Counted from the stretch's first letter, positions 1 through 9,130 are shown. The stretch is 64,000 nucleotides of DNA from Actinomycetes bacterium (GCA_024228575.1 JAAETH010000109.1:1-64000), one strand, 5' to 3'. Numbers and translations are program-made. The notes: generated by a model from the sequence alone, not told the origin.

Positions 1-957
1 CTACAGGTGGGTGGCAGCCTGGGCGAGGTCGGCCGATGTGAGCGTCGAGACCGCGTCGCGATCGGCTGAGTCGATGCCGTCGTGTGCCAGCCGCAGGGCG
101 TGCCGGTTCATCGCCTGCTCGAACAGATTGCGAATGTAGCGGCCGTTTCCAAAGTCCTCACTGCGAACCACAGACTCGAAGATGACCCGGGCCGTCGGCA
201 GAGCGTGCTCGTCGAGTTGGTAGTCGGTGTCGGCTGCCATCTTGGCCAGAATCGCTACCAGCTGGTCTGCGGTGTAGTCGGGAAACGTGATCTCTCTGGC
301 GAAGCGAGACCTGAGGCCCGGATTCGAAGCCAGGAAGCGCTCCATGAGGCGGGGATATCCAGCTGCGACAACGACGAGGTTGTCGCGATGGTCCTCCATG
401 CGCTTCAGCAGTGTCTCGATCGCCTCGTTGCCGAAGTCGCCTCCCGTCAGCGATTGGGGCGAAAGGGCATAAGCCTCGTCGATGAACAAGAGTCCGCCGA
501 GGGCTCGCTTGACCACCCGCGAGGTCCGCGGTGCGGTCTGCCCGACGAACTTCGCGACCAGCCCGGCGCGGTCGACTTCGACGAGGTGACCGTTGTCGAG
601 GATGCCGATCGCCCCATACATTTCGGCCAATAGGCGGGCGACGGTGGTCTTGCCGGTCCCTGGGTTGCCCTTGAACACGAGGTGCTGGCTGGTGGCCACA
701 CCCGCCAGCCCGTGTTCCCGGCGCTTCGCCTGCACCTGCAATAGAGCCACCTGGGCCCGGATCTCCTCCTTGACCGACTCGAGACCGATCAGCCCATCCA
801 GTTCGGCCTCGATGACGTCGAGTGATCTGGGCGCCACCGTCGGAACCGATTCGCGCGTGGGCAAGCGGTCTTCGAGACTGCGTACGGCAGGCGTCGCCCT
901 AAGCCGTTCGCCCGTCGACTTCAACTGGCGGAGCGCGTTCTCGCGTCGAGAGGACAT
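1..957 (-). CDS. AAA+ ATPase, CbbX/SpoVK/EccA-C type
   Basis: A 318-aa AAA+ ATPase that should couple ATP hydrolysis to remodelling of a protein partner; the partner is not evident here. An N-terminal stretch of about 45 residues without recognised motifs leads into one AAA+ module. Visible motifs are Walker A GNPGTGKTT (about residues 97-105), a pore-loop-like KFVG (about 136-139), Walker B LLFIDEAYA (about 156-164) and an arginine-finger region NPGLRSRF. This arrangement matches the CbbX / SpoVK / EccA C-terminal family. No Rubisco or type VII secretion genes lie nearby, so neither role can be assigned. The stop codon is the first three bases of the window, so the gene is complete. It is divergent from the RNA ligase gene across a 96-bp gap. 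Confidence 0.9.
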   Translation of the reverse strand: MSSRRENALRQLKSTGERLRATPAVRSLEDRLPTRESVPTVAPRSLDVIEAELDGLIGLESVKEEIRAQVALLQVQAKRREHGLAGVATSQHLVFKGNPGTGKTTVARLLAEMYGAIGILDNGHLVEVDRAGLVAKFVGQTAPRTSRVVKRALGGLLFIDEAYALSPQSLTGGDFGNEAIETLLKRMEDHRDNLVVVAAGYPRLMERFLASNPGLRSRFAREITFPDYTADQLVAILAKMAADTDYQLDEHALPTARVIFESVVRSEDFGNGRYIRNLFEQAMNRHALRLAHDGIDSADRDAVSTLTSADLAQAATHL

Positions 958-1053
958 CGATCAAAAACCCTACCGACGACCGGCGACCCCACGACATGCC
1001 TTCGCGCGAATATCGCCCAAGTTCGACAGACACTCACGTCTACGCTCCAGCTG

Positions 1054-2103
1054 ATGTTCGTATCCGATCTCTTCGACAAGGCAGAGCTGGAGGCCCACAT
1101 AGCCGATGGTTACGTGTCCGTTCGGGCCCACGACGAATACCCCTTGTCGGTCCTGAACTACACATCGAGGGCCGCTTTCGACTACCGCTGGAACCATGTG
1201 ACCAAGACGTGCAGGGGCCTGGTGATCGATCACGAGACCGATCGTGTTGTTGCCCGCCCATTCCCGAAGTTTTTCGGTGTGTCCGAGTACGCGGCAGATG
1301 AACTCGACGCAATGGGGTCCTTCGAGATCTTCGACAAGTTGGACGGCAGCCTCGGCGTGCTCGTGCAGGGCTACGGCGGGCCGCTCATCGCCACCCGAGG
1401 TGTCTTCCATGGCCCCCAAGCCGAACACGCCACCGCCCTGTTGAGCGACCGTTATGCCGATGTTCGGTTCCCCGCCGGCGTCACTGCGATGTTCGAGATC
1501 GTCTACCCCCAGAACCGAATCATCGTCGACTACGGCGAGATGGACGACCTGGTGTATCTGGGCGCGGTCGGACTCGACGGGGCCGAGGTCGACGCCGAGA
1601 GGTATTGGCCAGGACCAACCGTCGAGAAGCTGGGGACCGCAGAATCTCTCGAAACGATCCCCGACTCGATCGCCCAACGGGCAGGAGCCGAAGGGCTCGT
1701 TCTCCGCTTCGGCTCTGGAGTTGCGACCACGAGGATCAAGATCAAGCAGGACGACTACGTCAGCCTGCACCGAGCACTCTTCAACACCTCGCCAAAGGCA
1801 CTTCGCCGGGTCTTCCTCGAAGATCCTGGGAGCGCCATCAGATTTGTTGCCGATCTTCCAGAACAGATCCAGCCCGAGTTCCGCACCATGCTTCGGGACC
1901 TCATGGTTTCCACCGATGAAGTGTTGGACGGAGCGAACGAGCTGTTCTCTCAGATGCAGCCCGTCGCTGACGAGCCACGACTACTGGCCGAGGCCATGGG
2001 CACACACGAGCTGAGAACCCTGGTGTTCCACCTCTCGAGGGGGCGAGATATCGCTGCCCTGGCGCGCAAGATCGCATGCGAGCGGGCCAGACGCGGGGCC
2101 TGA
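1054..2103 (+). CDS. T4 Rnl1-family ATP-dependent RNA ligase
   Basis: A 349-aa nucleotidyltransferase expected to seal RNA ends through a lysyl-AMP intermediate. The covalent-adenylation motif FDKLDGSLG places the reactive lysine at about residue 95. CRGLVID (53-59) corresponds to the conserved arginine-glycine motif upstream. TAMFEIVYP (E147) is motif III, EGLVLRF (212-218) motif IV, and RIKIKQDDYVSLH (K228/K230) motif V. The KxKxxxYVSLH signature is characteristic of T4 Rnl1 rather than Rnl2 or DNA ligases. The C-terminal 100 residues have no assigned motif. No kinase/phosphatase end-healing gene or toxin accompanies it. The upstream ribosome site is weak. The function class is well supported; the biological substrate is unknown. 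Confidence 0.88.
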   Translation: MFVSDLFDKAELEAHIADGYVSVRAHDEYPLSVLNYTSRAAFDYRWNHVTKTCRGLVIDHETDRVVARPFPKFFGVSEYAADELDAMGSFEIFDKLDGSLGVLVQGYGGPLIATRGVFHGPQAEHATALLSDRYADVRFPAGVTAMFEIVYPQNRIIVDYGEMDDLVYLGAVGLDGAEVDAERYWPGPTVEKLGTAESLETIPDSIAQRAGAEGLVLRFGSGVATTRIKIKQDDYVSLHRALFNTSPKALRRVFLEDPGSAIRFVADLPEQIQPEFRTMLRDLMVSTDEVLDGANELFSQMQPVADEPRLLAEAMGTHELRTLVFHLSRGRDIAALARKIACERARRGA

Positions 2104-2124
2104 GGAAAGATCGGGCTGGGCGAC

Positions 2125-4128
2125 TCAGGTTTCCGACTCGAACGCGACCAACAGATCGCCCGAGTCGACCCGATCACCCTGCGCGAAACGAACCTCGGCG
2201 ACAACGGCATCCCCGGCCGCGGTGATCTGATGCTCCATCTTCATCGCCTCGACGACCATCAGCAGATCGCCCTCCTCGACAACGTCGCCCTCCTCGACGT
2301 GAACCGCGATCACGGTGCCGGGCAGCGGGCAGATGGGGCCGCTGCCGGCCATCTCGGCCTCGTGGACGACGAACCGCGGCACACGCTCGAACACAACCGT
2401 TCCCGCAGCACTCGAGGCGACGGCCCGGTCACCGTCGAGGACAACATCGATGAGAACTCGCCGACCATCGACCTCGACTGCACATCGAGACTCTGTGACG
2501 TTCAATAGACGGACGGTGGCATTGCGCCTGGTGTCGTCACCCAGTGTGCCGTCGCGTCCTGGTTCGGGCCACTGACCGACCAGAACCTCGAAGCCGCCAT
2601 CGTGGGAGACCAACTCGATTCGTCGATCCCCGTTTCGGTCGGACCACACCTGCCGGCGACCCCGAACCCTGAGGTTGCGCCAGCCGATCGGGGCAAATCC
2701 GGTGATGGCATCGGCTCGCCGGTTTGCCCGTTCGTCCATCAGAGCGACCGCTACCAGCAAGACCACGTGATCGTCCTCGGCCAGGCCGCTGGCATTTGCC
2801 AGCTCGGGGTGTTCGTCGAGGAAGGCCGTCGACGTGCGGGCGGCGAGGAAGTCGTCGTCGTTCAGGATCGCTACAAGTGTGTCGACGTCGGTCGAAACCC
2901 CTGCCACCACTCCCCCGCTGAGTGCTCGTTGCAGGCGGCGGGCCGCTACCTGGCGCGTCGGGCCATGGGCGATGACCTTCGCGATCAATGAGTCGTAGTC
3001 GGGTGAGATGACCGCACCTGCACGAACACCCGTGTCGACACGAACGTCGTCAGGGAAGCCGAAATGGCTGATGGTTCCCGTCGAGGGGATCCATCCGGAG
3101 GTCGGGTCCTCTGCCACAACACGAACCTCGATGGCATGCCCCACGATGGTGATGTCGTCCTGCGCCATCGGAAGAGGTTCTCCGGCAGCCACCAGCAGCT
3201 GAAGTTCGACCAGGTCGAGGCCCGTGACCGCCTCGGTGACCGGGTGTTCGACCTGAAGTCGGGTGTTCACCTCGAGGAAATTGACCCTGCCGTCCTCACC
3301 GACGAGGAACTCGATCGTTCCCGCACCCTCGTAGCCGACCGACGCAGCCAGAGCAACCGCGCCATCGCACAGGGCCGAGCGCACCTCGTCGGTGATGCCG
3401 GCCGAAGGTGACTCCTCGACGACCTTCTGGTTTCGACGTTGGATCGAGCACTCGCGTTCACCGAGATGAAGAACGGTGCCGTGACCGTCGCCGATGATCT
3501 GCACTTCGACGTGGCGTGCCCGCTCGACGTAGGGCTCGACGAACACGGTGCCATCGCCAAATGCGGCCAGCGCCTCGCGCGAACCCGCCTCGACAGCCGA
3601 CGCCAGCTCGCTGGCATCGCGAACGATGCGCATTCCCCGACCCCCACCACCCGCAGCTGCCTTGACAAGGGCGGGCAAAGGAACATCGTCGGGCAGGACA
3701 CCTTCAGCGATCTCGAACAGGGGCGCCGTCGGCACACCTGCCTCCATCGCCCTCTTCTTGGCAGCGACCTTGTCGCCCAACAGACGGATCTGGTCCGGTG
3801 TGGGTCCGACCCATACCAGTCCTGCATCGATGACCTGCTGGGCAAACTCGGCGTTCTCGGCCAGGAACCCATAGCCCGGGTGAATGGCATCTGCCCCGGT
3901 CGCCAACGCCGCGGCGATGATCACATCGCCGCGCAGATACGACTCCGAAGGTGTGGCTCCGCCGAGAGCGATGGCCTCATCGACGACATCGACGTGAAGG
4001 GCATTCACATCGGGTTCGGAGTAGACGGCCACGGTGCCCATACCAAGCCGACGAGCGGTACGGGCGATACGAACGGCGATCTCGCCGCGGTTCGCGATCA
4101 GAAGTTTCGATATCGACGTTGTTGTCAT
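2125..4128 (-). CDS. acyl-CoA carboxylase alpha subunit (biotin carboxylase + BCCP)
   Basis: A 667-aa subunit that carboxylates its own biotin with ATP and bicarbonate, then presents carboxybiotin to the partner carboxyltransferase. The N-terminus LLIANRGEIAVRI is the biotin-carboxylase start. The glycine-rich ATP-grasp loop KAAAGGGGRGMRIV lies near residue 160, and the catalytic region FLEVNTRLQVEHPVTE near residue 290. The last 70 residues form the biotinyl domain with the EAMKMEH attachment motif. The size and single-chain BC-BCCP layout match methylcrotonyl- and propionyl-CoA carboxylase alpha subunits. Its ATG directly abuts the stop of the carboxyltransferase gene (0-bp gap), so the pair is one operon. 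The acyl substrate cannot be fixed from sequence alone. Confidence 0.93.
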   Translation of the reverse strand: MTTTSISKLLIANRGEIAVRIARTARRLGMGTVAVYSEPDVNALHVDVVDEAIALGGATPSESYLRGDVIIAAALATGADAIHPGYGFLAENAEFAQQVIDAGLVWVGPTPDQIRLLGDKVAAKKRAMEAGVPTAPLFEIAEGVLPDDVPLPALVKAAAGGGGRGMRIVRDASELASAVEAGSREALAAFGDGTVFVEPYVERARHVEVQIIGDGHGTVLHLGERECSIQRRNQKVVEESPSAGITDEVRSALCDGAVALAASVGYEGAGTIEFLVGEDGRVNFLEVNTRLQVEHPVTEAVTGLDLVELQLLVAAGEPLPMAQDDITIVGHAIEVRVVAEDPTSGWIPSTGTISHFGFPDDVRVDTGVRAGAVISPDYDSLIAKVIAHGPTRQVAARRLQRALSGGVVAGVSTDVDTLVAILNDDDFLAARTSTAFLDEHPELANASGLAEDDHVVLLVAVALMDERANRRADAITGFAPIGWRNLRVRGRRQVWSDRNGDRRIELVSHDGGFEVLVGQWPEPGRDGTLGDDTRRNATVRLLNVTESRCAVEVDGRRVLIDVVLDGDRAVASSAAGTVVFERVPRFVVHEAEMAGSGPICPLPGTVIAVHVEEGDVVEEGDLLMVVEAMKMEHQITAAGDAVVAEVRFAQGDRVDSGDLLVAFESET

Positions 4129-5724
4129 CTAGTGCCTCCAGACGCCGTATTCGGTGGCGCCCTGCACCACATTGCTGTGTATTGCCGCCAGCGCAAGGCC
4201 CAGAACCGTACGACTGTCTGCCGGGTGGATGATGCCATCGTCCCAGACCCGCCCGGTCGAGAACAGGGCTGTCGATTCCTCCTCGATCTGCCCCTCGAGC
4301 AAGGCGGTCTGTGCGGCGAGGGCATCCTCGTCGATCTCGATGCCCCGGCCGGCCGCCGCGTTGCGCGCCACGATCTCCATCACTCCGGCCAACTGCTTGG
4401 GCCCCATGACAGCCACACGATGATTGGGCCAGGCGAAGATGAATCGTGGGTTGTACGACTTGCCAGCCATGCCATAGTTGCCGGCGCCATATGACGCCCC
4501 GACCATCAGGTTGATGTGGGGCACCGTCGAGTTCGAAACGGCGTTGATCATCTTGGCGCCATTGACGATGATGCCGCCCTGCTCGGCCTTCGACCCGACC
4601 ATGAACCCGGTGATGTTGTGCATGAACACCAGCGGTGTGTTCGTGCGGTTGCACAGCTGGATGAAGTGTGAACCCTTCTTGGCCTCCTCGGAGAACAGGA
4701 TGCCGTTGTTGCCCAGCAGCCCGACCGGGAACCCGTGGATCGAGCCCCACCCACAGACGAGTTTGTCGCCGAACAGCGGCTTGAACTCCTCGAAACGGCT
4801 GCCGTCGAGCACCCGGGCGTAGACCTCGCGGATCTCGAAGGGGATACGAACATCGGCCGACGCACATCCGAGAAGTTCGGCCGGGTCGTAGATCGGTGGA
4901 TCGTCTGGCTCGGAGGGCCCCGGGCCCAGCCGTGCCCAGCGCAGGTGCCTGACGATGTCGCGGGTGATGCCGAGTGCATCCATCTCGTCGACGGCCATGT
5001 AGTCCGACAGCCCGGAGGTGCGAGAGTGCATCTCGGCGCCACCGAGCGTCTCCTCGTCGACGATCTCGTCGATGGCCATCTTCACCAGAGGGGGGCCTCC
5101 CAGGTAGGCCGTACCCCGCTCTTTCACAAACACCGTGTAATCACTCATCCCCGGCACGTAGGCGCCACCGGCGGTGTTGGGTCCGAACGCCACCGTGATG
5201 GTCGGGATGCCCAGCTTCGACAGCTGGGTGATGTTGCGAAACTGTTCGCCACCCCTGATGAAGATGTCGACCTGATGTGGAAGGTCTGCTCCAGCCGACT
5301 CGTTCAACACGATGAGCGGCAGGCGATTTTCGCGGATGATCTCGAACAGCCTGGCCATCTTGTCGACGGACACCGGGTTCATCGAGCCGCCCCGGTAGGT
5401 CATGTCGGTTCCGTAGATGGCGACCTGGGTGCCTTCCACGATCCCAATGCCGGCGACGATGCCAACCCCGATCGGGAACTCGGTTCCCCAACCCGCTAGT
5501 GAGCTGAGCTCGAGGAATGGGGTTCCCGGGTCGACGAGGGTCTCGATGCGTTCGCGAACGAGCATCTTGCCTCTCGCCCTGTGTCGGTCCACGTATCTCT
5601 GCCCACCGATGGAAGGCACCTTGGCCATCTCGGCCTCGACGTCGTCCCACAACACCTGCATGGCGTCGAGGTTCGACCGATATGGCTCGCTGCGAGTATC
5701 GAGCTTGCTTCGCAGAGGTGTCAC
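4129..5724 (-). CDS. acyl-CoA carboxylase carboxyltransferase (beta) subunit
   Basis: A 531-aa carboxyltransferase of the crotonase-fold AccD/MccB/PccB family; it moves CO2 from carboxybiotin to an acyl-CoA. The segments GGAYVPGMSDYTVFVKERG and LGGPPLVKMA, followed by LGGAEMHSRTSG, are typical of methylcrotonyl-CoA-type beta subunits. I chose the GTG at 5724 over an upstream in-frame ATG because GGAGG lies about 7 nt before it and because it overlaps the stop of the upstream thioesterase (GTGA). The extra 19 residues of the longer reading look like read-through of the other gene. With the alpha subunit it would catalyse a branched-chain or propionyl-type carboxylation; leucine catabolism is plausible but not shown. 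Confidence 0.92.
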   Translation of the reverse strand: MTPLRSKLDTRSEPYRSNLDAMQVLWDDVEAEMAKVPSIGGQRYVDRHRARGKMLVRERIETLVDPGTPFLELSSLAGWGTEFPIGVGIVAGIGIVEGTQVAIYGTDMTYRGGSMNPVSVDKMARLFEIIRENRLPLIVLNESAGADLPHQVDIFIRGGEQFRNITQLSKLGIPTITVAFGPNTAGGAYVPGMSDYTVFVKERGTAYLGGPPLVKMAIDEIVDEETLGGAEMHSRTSGLSDYMAVDEMDALGITRDIVRHLRWARLGPGPSEPDDPPIYDPAELLGCASADVRIPFEIREVYARVLDGSRFEEFKPLFGDKLVCGWGSIHGFPVGLLGNNGILFSEEAKKGSHFIQLCNRTNTPLVFMHNITGFMVGSKAEQGGIIVNGAKMINAVSNSTVPHINLMVGASYGAGNYGMAGKSYNPRFIFAWPNHRVAVMGPKQLAGVMEIVARNAAAGRGIEIDEDALAAQTALLEGQIEEESTALFSTGRVWDDGIIHPADSRTVLGLALAAIHSNVVQGATEYGVWRH

Positions 5725-6551
5725 TGTGCCTCCTCCATCGTGTTCCCTGACGCGATGTCCTCCAGACGAACGATCGCCCATCCTACGACGGTGTCTTCGG
5801 CTGAGGAATCGACGATTTCGACCGAGACGGTACTGCTGGTCGCATCACTTCTGATCGTGCGGCACGTCGCGATCGCAGGACCCGCGCCGGTCTGGCCAAG
5901 GAACCGGAAGTGCAGGTCGACCACTCGCCCCGACCCGACATGGTCGACGGCCGCTGCGTCGGCAAGCATCGCGATGGCCCCACCCTGGATCGTGCCAATG
6001 CTGTTCGTCACCTCGTCGTGACGGGTGAGGCGAACAGCACCTTCGCCGGTCTCGAACCGCATCACCTCGCCAAGGGGCCTGTCCATCAGAGGACCCGACC
6101 CGACCGCAACCGGCTTGCCCGAGGTCCCGATCGGCCGCTTCTCGTAGGGAGATGCCTCGCGCCTGATTCGTGTGAACTCGAGGCTGGCGGTGGCGACCTC
6201 ACGCCCAACCTGGGTGACATCGCAGCCGAACACCATCGACCGTCCACCGATTCGCATGTCCCAGGCGACGACCTCTATGGGACCACCACCCTCGGGATCG
6301 AGCGGAGCCACCTCATGGAGCCACATGTCGGACGTGACTTGCCAGGCATTCGTCAGGTGCCGACGAGACGCAGAGCCGGCCGCCATGTCGACCATGGGGG
6401 CGAGCACACCCATTCCCGGAGCCGACCCTGGTGAGAGTGTGAGCAGGGCAGGATCGACCCGAGCCGTTGTCACGACACAACCATCGGAGCGGGAATACAC
6501 CTCGAGGCCAAGCCCGCTCAGCAGGTGACCCGGTGGCGGGTAGGAACTCAT
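5721..6551 (-). CDS. tandem-hotdog acyl-CoA thioesterase, PaaI-like
   Basis: A 276-aa protein with two hotdog-fold halves. The second half carries the PaaI-type signature NSIGTIQGGAIAMLADAAA, and the first half has the parallel segment PGMGVLAPMVDMAAGSA. Such proteins hydrolyse acyl-CoA thioesters; the acyl group is unknown. It is first in the carboxylase operon and its TGA overlaps the GTG of the carboxyltransferase, so the two are translationally coupled. It may clear or channel an intermediate of the carboxylase reaction (inference). An in-frame TTG four codons upstream is an alternative start. Neither start has a strong ribosome site. Confidence 0.8.
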   Translation of the reverse strand: MSSYPPPGHLLSGLGLEVYSRSDGCVVTTARVDPALLTLSPGSAPGMGVLAPMVDMAAGSASRRHLTNAWQVTSDMWLHEVAPLDPEGGGPIEVVAWDMRIGGRSMVFGCDVTQVGREVATASLEFTRIRREASPYEKRPIGTSGKPVAVGSGPLMDRPLGEVMRFETGEGAVRLTRHDEVTNSIGTIQGGAIAMLADAAAVDHVGSGRVVDLHFRFLGQTGAGPAIATCRTIRSDATSSTVSVEIVDSSAEDTVVGWAIVRLEDIASGNTMEEAQ

Positions 6552-6812
6552 CGCCGCCGACAATACGCGAACGGCTCGGTGATCCCCTCACCGAGCAATC
6601 TGCATCCTCGATCCGAGACGGGCCCGGCGCCGGGTTCTGTCGGATAGCCGACGTCTTCCTCCAGCATCATCTCGAAGCGTTCGACGACGGGGCGAGGATG
6701 ACGTTGCACCTCGCCCAGCCTTGCGACCTGCCGGGCACATGATGCGGCTGGCCAGCCGAGGGGGCAAGATGATGATCAGTTACACGTTCGAGGTACCTAC
6801 AGAGGACTGACC

Positions 6813-7157
6813 ATGGCAGAGCTCGAGACCGGTCTCGTCAACACCGAAACCTACGAAGTGACCGACGAGATGTCGCCCCCTCACCTCCCGATGAAGGTGC
6901 TTTCGACACCCGACATGGTCGGCCTGATCGAGGGGACCTGCCTATTCGGGGTGCAGCCCCACCTGCCCGAGGGCCAGACCACCGTGGGCATCCATGTGTG
7001 CGTCAGCCATCAGGCAGCGGTCGGCACCGGCGAGGAGGTCGAAATCGTCGCCACGCTCGCCGAGGTCGACCGCAAGAAGCTGACATTCGACGTCAGGGTG
7101 ACCCACGGCGACACGGTGGTGTCGGAAGGCACCCACCAGCGTTTCATCGTGGGTTGA
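6813..7157 (+). CDS. FlK-like hotdog thioesterase family protein
   Basis: A 114-aa single-domain hotdog protein resembling the fluoroacetyl-CoA thioesterase FlK family. The central segment TPDMVGLIEGTCLFGVQPHL and the following TTVGIHVCVSHQAAVGTG resemble the active-site helix and strand of that group, whose members are small homodimers that hydrolyse short acyl-CoA or acyl-carrier thioesters. The start is supported by AGAGGA a few nucleotides upstream. It is divergent from the thioesterase/carboxylase operon across 261 bp in which I see nothing else, and convergent with the following acyl-CoA dehydrogenase. The substrate is unknown; nothing here indicates fluoroacetate. Confidence 0.75.
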   Translation: MAELETGLVNTETYEVTDEMSPPHLPMKVLSTPDMVGLIEGTCLFGVQPHLPEGQTTVGIHVCVSHQAAVGTGEEVEIVATLAEVDRKKLTFDVRVTHGDTVVSEGTHQRFIVG

Positions 7158-7191
7158 TGCGATCTCGTACCGGCGAGGCTGCAATGCGTGG

Positions 7192-8358
7192 TCAGTACGA
7201 CTTGGGGAGTCCCAGACACTTCTGGGCTACGAAAGCGAGCACCAGGTTGTTGTTGATCGGAGCGACTTGGTACAGCCGGGTTTCGCGGAGTTTGCGTTCG
7301 ATGTCGTACTCGACAGCGAATCCGAAACCTCCGTGGGTGTTCAACGACGCGTTGCCAGCCTCCCACGATGCCTCCGACGCGAGCATCTTGGCCATGTTCG
7401 CCTCGACGCCGCACGACTCGCCCGCATCGAACAGATTGGCCGCCTTCCAGCGCATCAGGTTCGCAGCTTCGAGGTGGGCGTACGCCTTTGCCAGCGGAAA
7501 GGCCACCCCCTGGTTCATGCCGATCGGGCGGCCGAACACCTGCCGCTCGTTGGCATATTGTGATGCCCGATCGAGGAAGAAGCGGCCGTCTCCGATGCAC
7601 TCGGCCGAGATGAGGATCCGCTCGGCGTTCATGCCATCGAGGATGTGACGGAACCCGCTGCCCTCGGTTCCGACCAACGCATCGGCAGCGATGACGACGT
7701 CGTCGAAGAACACCTCGGTGGTGCTGTGATTCATCATCGTCGGAATGGGGTTGATCGTCAGACCGGGGATCAGGTCGCCGTCGTTGTCGCGCATCTCGAC
7801 GAGGAACACCGAAAGGCCGTCCATCCGATTCTCGACCGAGTCGGCCGGTGAGGTGCGGGCCAACAACACCATCAGATCCGAATACTCAGCGCGCGACGTC
7901 CAGATCTTCTGGCCGTCGATCCGCCATGTGTCGCCGTCGCGGACCGCGCGCGTACGAATGGCCGTGGTCTCGGATCCCGCAGCCGGCTCGGTGACACCAA
8001 ACGCCTGCAACCGCAGCGAACCCTCGGCCACCCTGGGCAGGTACTTCTGCTTCTGTTCCTCCGAACCGTGGCGCAACACGGTTCCCATCACGTACATCTG
8101 GGCGTGGCACGCCGAGGGGTTGCCACCGCTGGCCGAGATCTCCTCGAGAATGACCGACGCTCCGGCCAGGCTGAGCCCACCACCCCCGTATTTCTCGGGG
8201 ATGAGCGATCCGAGCCAGCCCTGGGTCGCCAGCTCGGTGACGAACTCCTCGGGATACCTCGCTGGCTCGAGTCCACGCCAGTACTCGTTGCCGTAGCGGT
8301 CGCAGAGTCGACGAACCTCGACCCGGATGTCTTCGAAGTCTTCTGCTGTCTGGGTCAT
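7192..8358 (-). CDS. acyl-CoA dehydrogenase
   Basis: A 388-aa flavoprotein oxidising an acyl-CoA at the alpha-beta bond and passing electrons to ETF. The ACAD signatures GVTEPAAGSETTAIRTRA and DGQKIWTSRAEYSDLMV (flavin/substrate contacts) are present. The usual C-terminal catalytic-Glu motif is replaced by LYQVAPINNN, but a Glu occurs in NAERILIS, the helix-G position used by isovaleryl-CoA and long-chain dehydrogenases. I start at the ATG at 8358 because AAAGGGATC precedes it; the open frame continues upstream without family similarity. The neighbouring carboxylase fits a branched-chain acyl-CoA route (inference). It is divergent from the pilin gene. Confidence 0.9.
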   Translation of the reverse strand: MTQTAEDFEDIRVEVRRLCDRYGNEYWRGLEPARYPEEFVTELATQGWLGSLIPEKYGGGGLSLAGASVILEEISASGGNPSACHAQMYVMGTVLRHGSEEQKQKYLPRVAEGSLRLQAFGVTEPAAGSETTAIRTRAVRDGDTWRIDGQKIWTSRAEYSDLMVLLARTSPADSVENRMDGLSVFLVEMRDNDGDLIPGLTINPIPTMMNHSTTEVFFDDVVIAADALVGTEGSGFRHILDGMNAERILISAECIGDGRFFLDRASQYANERQVFGRPIGMNQGVAFPLAKAYAHLEAANLMRWKAANLFDAGESCGVEANMAKMLASEASWEAGNASLNTHGGFGFAVEYDIERKLRETRLYQVAPINNNLVLAFVAQKCLGLPKSY

Positions 8359-8478
8359 GGGATCGATCCCTTTGTTCTGGCTTCCAGGTGCCATCGAGAC
8401 CTGGTGCTTGCGATCTGTGGGATTGTTGCGCGAATACCCTGCCGCTCCAAACCTCTGAGGTGCATCGCTCACAACCTC

Positions 8479-8495
8479 GAACGGACCCGCCGTTC
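8479..8495. promoter_or_regulatory. perfect 6+6 inverted repeat between divergent genes
   Basis: GAACGG and CCGTTC are separated by 5 bp in the 171-bp gap between the divergent acyl-CoA dehydrogenase and pilin genes. The size and spacing suit a dimeric repressor site, for example TetR-like, or a short hairpin. No regulator gene lies beside it, so the assignment is tentative. Confidence 0.35.
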
Positions 8496-8529
8496 CTAAG
8501 TCGGCGGCCGAAACGTCCGATGGGACGAG

Positions 8530-9015
8530 ATGCGTGTGACCCACAACGACGAACGCGGCTTCTCTCTGGTCGAGTTGATGGTGGTGGTGCTGGTCATCGC
8601 CGTCCTGATCGGCCTGGCCCTACCAACATTCCTGGGTGCCCGTCAGCGCGCCGAGGACAGGAGCTCGCAGGCGAATGTTCGCAACGCAATGACCGCAGCG
8701 ATGGTGCTGTTCGCGGACGATGCAGACTTCTCCGGTACCAACGCCGCAACCCTCGGTGACATCGAACCGGCGATCGACTTCGTCGACGCAAATGTCGTGG
8801 TGACCGCCGACCAGGTCGGCTTCGCCGTCCAGATAGGCGACGAACGCGTGACCATGGTCGCCTTGTCGGGGTCCGGTGACTGCTTCTACATGCAGACCGA
8901 CCGGGGAAACACCGTCAACACCAGCGCAGACCAGTTCGCGGCACGACCGGGATCGGCCGGAGGTGACTGTCGCGCCGACAACGTCGCCGACCTCACCTGG
9001 GGTGCCGAATGGTGA
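8530..9015 (+). CDS. type IV pilin-like protein (prepilin)
   Basis: A 161-aa prepilin. A short basic leader ends in the prepilin peptidase site G10|FSLVE, with the conserved Glu at mature position 5, followed by a hydrophobic stem VVVLVIAVLIGLALPTFLG. The remainder is a small globular, acidic domain. Two cysteines (in GDCFYM and GGDCRAD) could form the C-terminal disulfide loop common in pilins. No pil assembly ATPase, PilC-type platform protein or peptidase is nearby, so it is an orphan pilin that would rely on machinery elsewhere. The role (adhesion, motility or secretion pseudopilus) cannot be determined. Confidence 0.85.
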   Translation: MRVTHNDERGFSLVELMVVVLVIAVLIGLALPTFLGARQRAEDRSSQANVRNAMTAAMVLFADDADFSGTNAATLGDIEPAIDFVDANVVVTADQVGFAVQIGDERVTMVALSGSGDCFYMQTDRGNTVNTSADQFAARPGSAGGDCRADNVADLTWGAEW

Positions 9016-9036
9016 TCTGTCTCCAATAGTGGTCGC
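9016..9036 (+). repeat. degenerate copy of an intergenic palindromic element
   Basis: The stretch immediately after the pilin stop codon (TCTGTCTCCAATAGTGG and following) matches the left arm of the perfect palindrome at 61309-61360 at 20 of 21 positions. Downstream the right arm is scrambled: GGTCGC-CCCA-GCGACC forms its own 6-bp stem (9031-9046), and CCACTA recurs near 9075. It is best read as a decayed member of a dispersed intergenic repeat or terminator family. Confidence 0.65.
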
Positions 9037-9130
9037 CCCAGCGACCGCTGGAGCGACCAGAGTGCTCGTTTCGGCCACTACGGCAACAGCGCGGTAGAAC
9101 AGGTGCAGCCGCGAGTCCCAGGGGAAACAC

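Noticed and set aside
7192-8358. Acyl-CoA dehydrogenase thought to be inactive because its C-terminal Glu motif is LYQVAPINNN
   Set aside because: A Glu is present at the isovaleryl/long-chain helix-G position (NAERILIS), so it is probably active.
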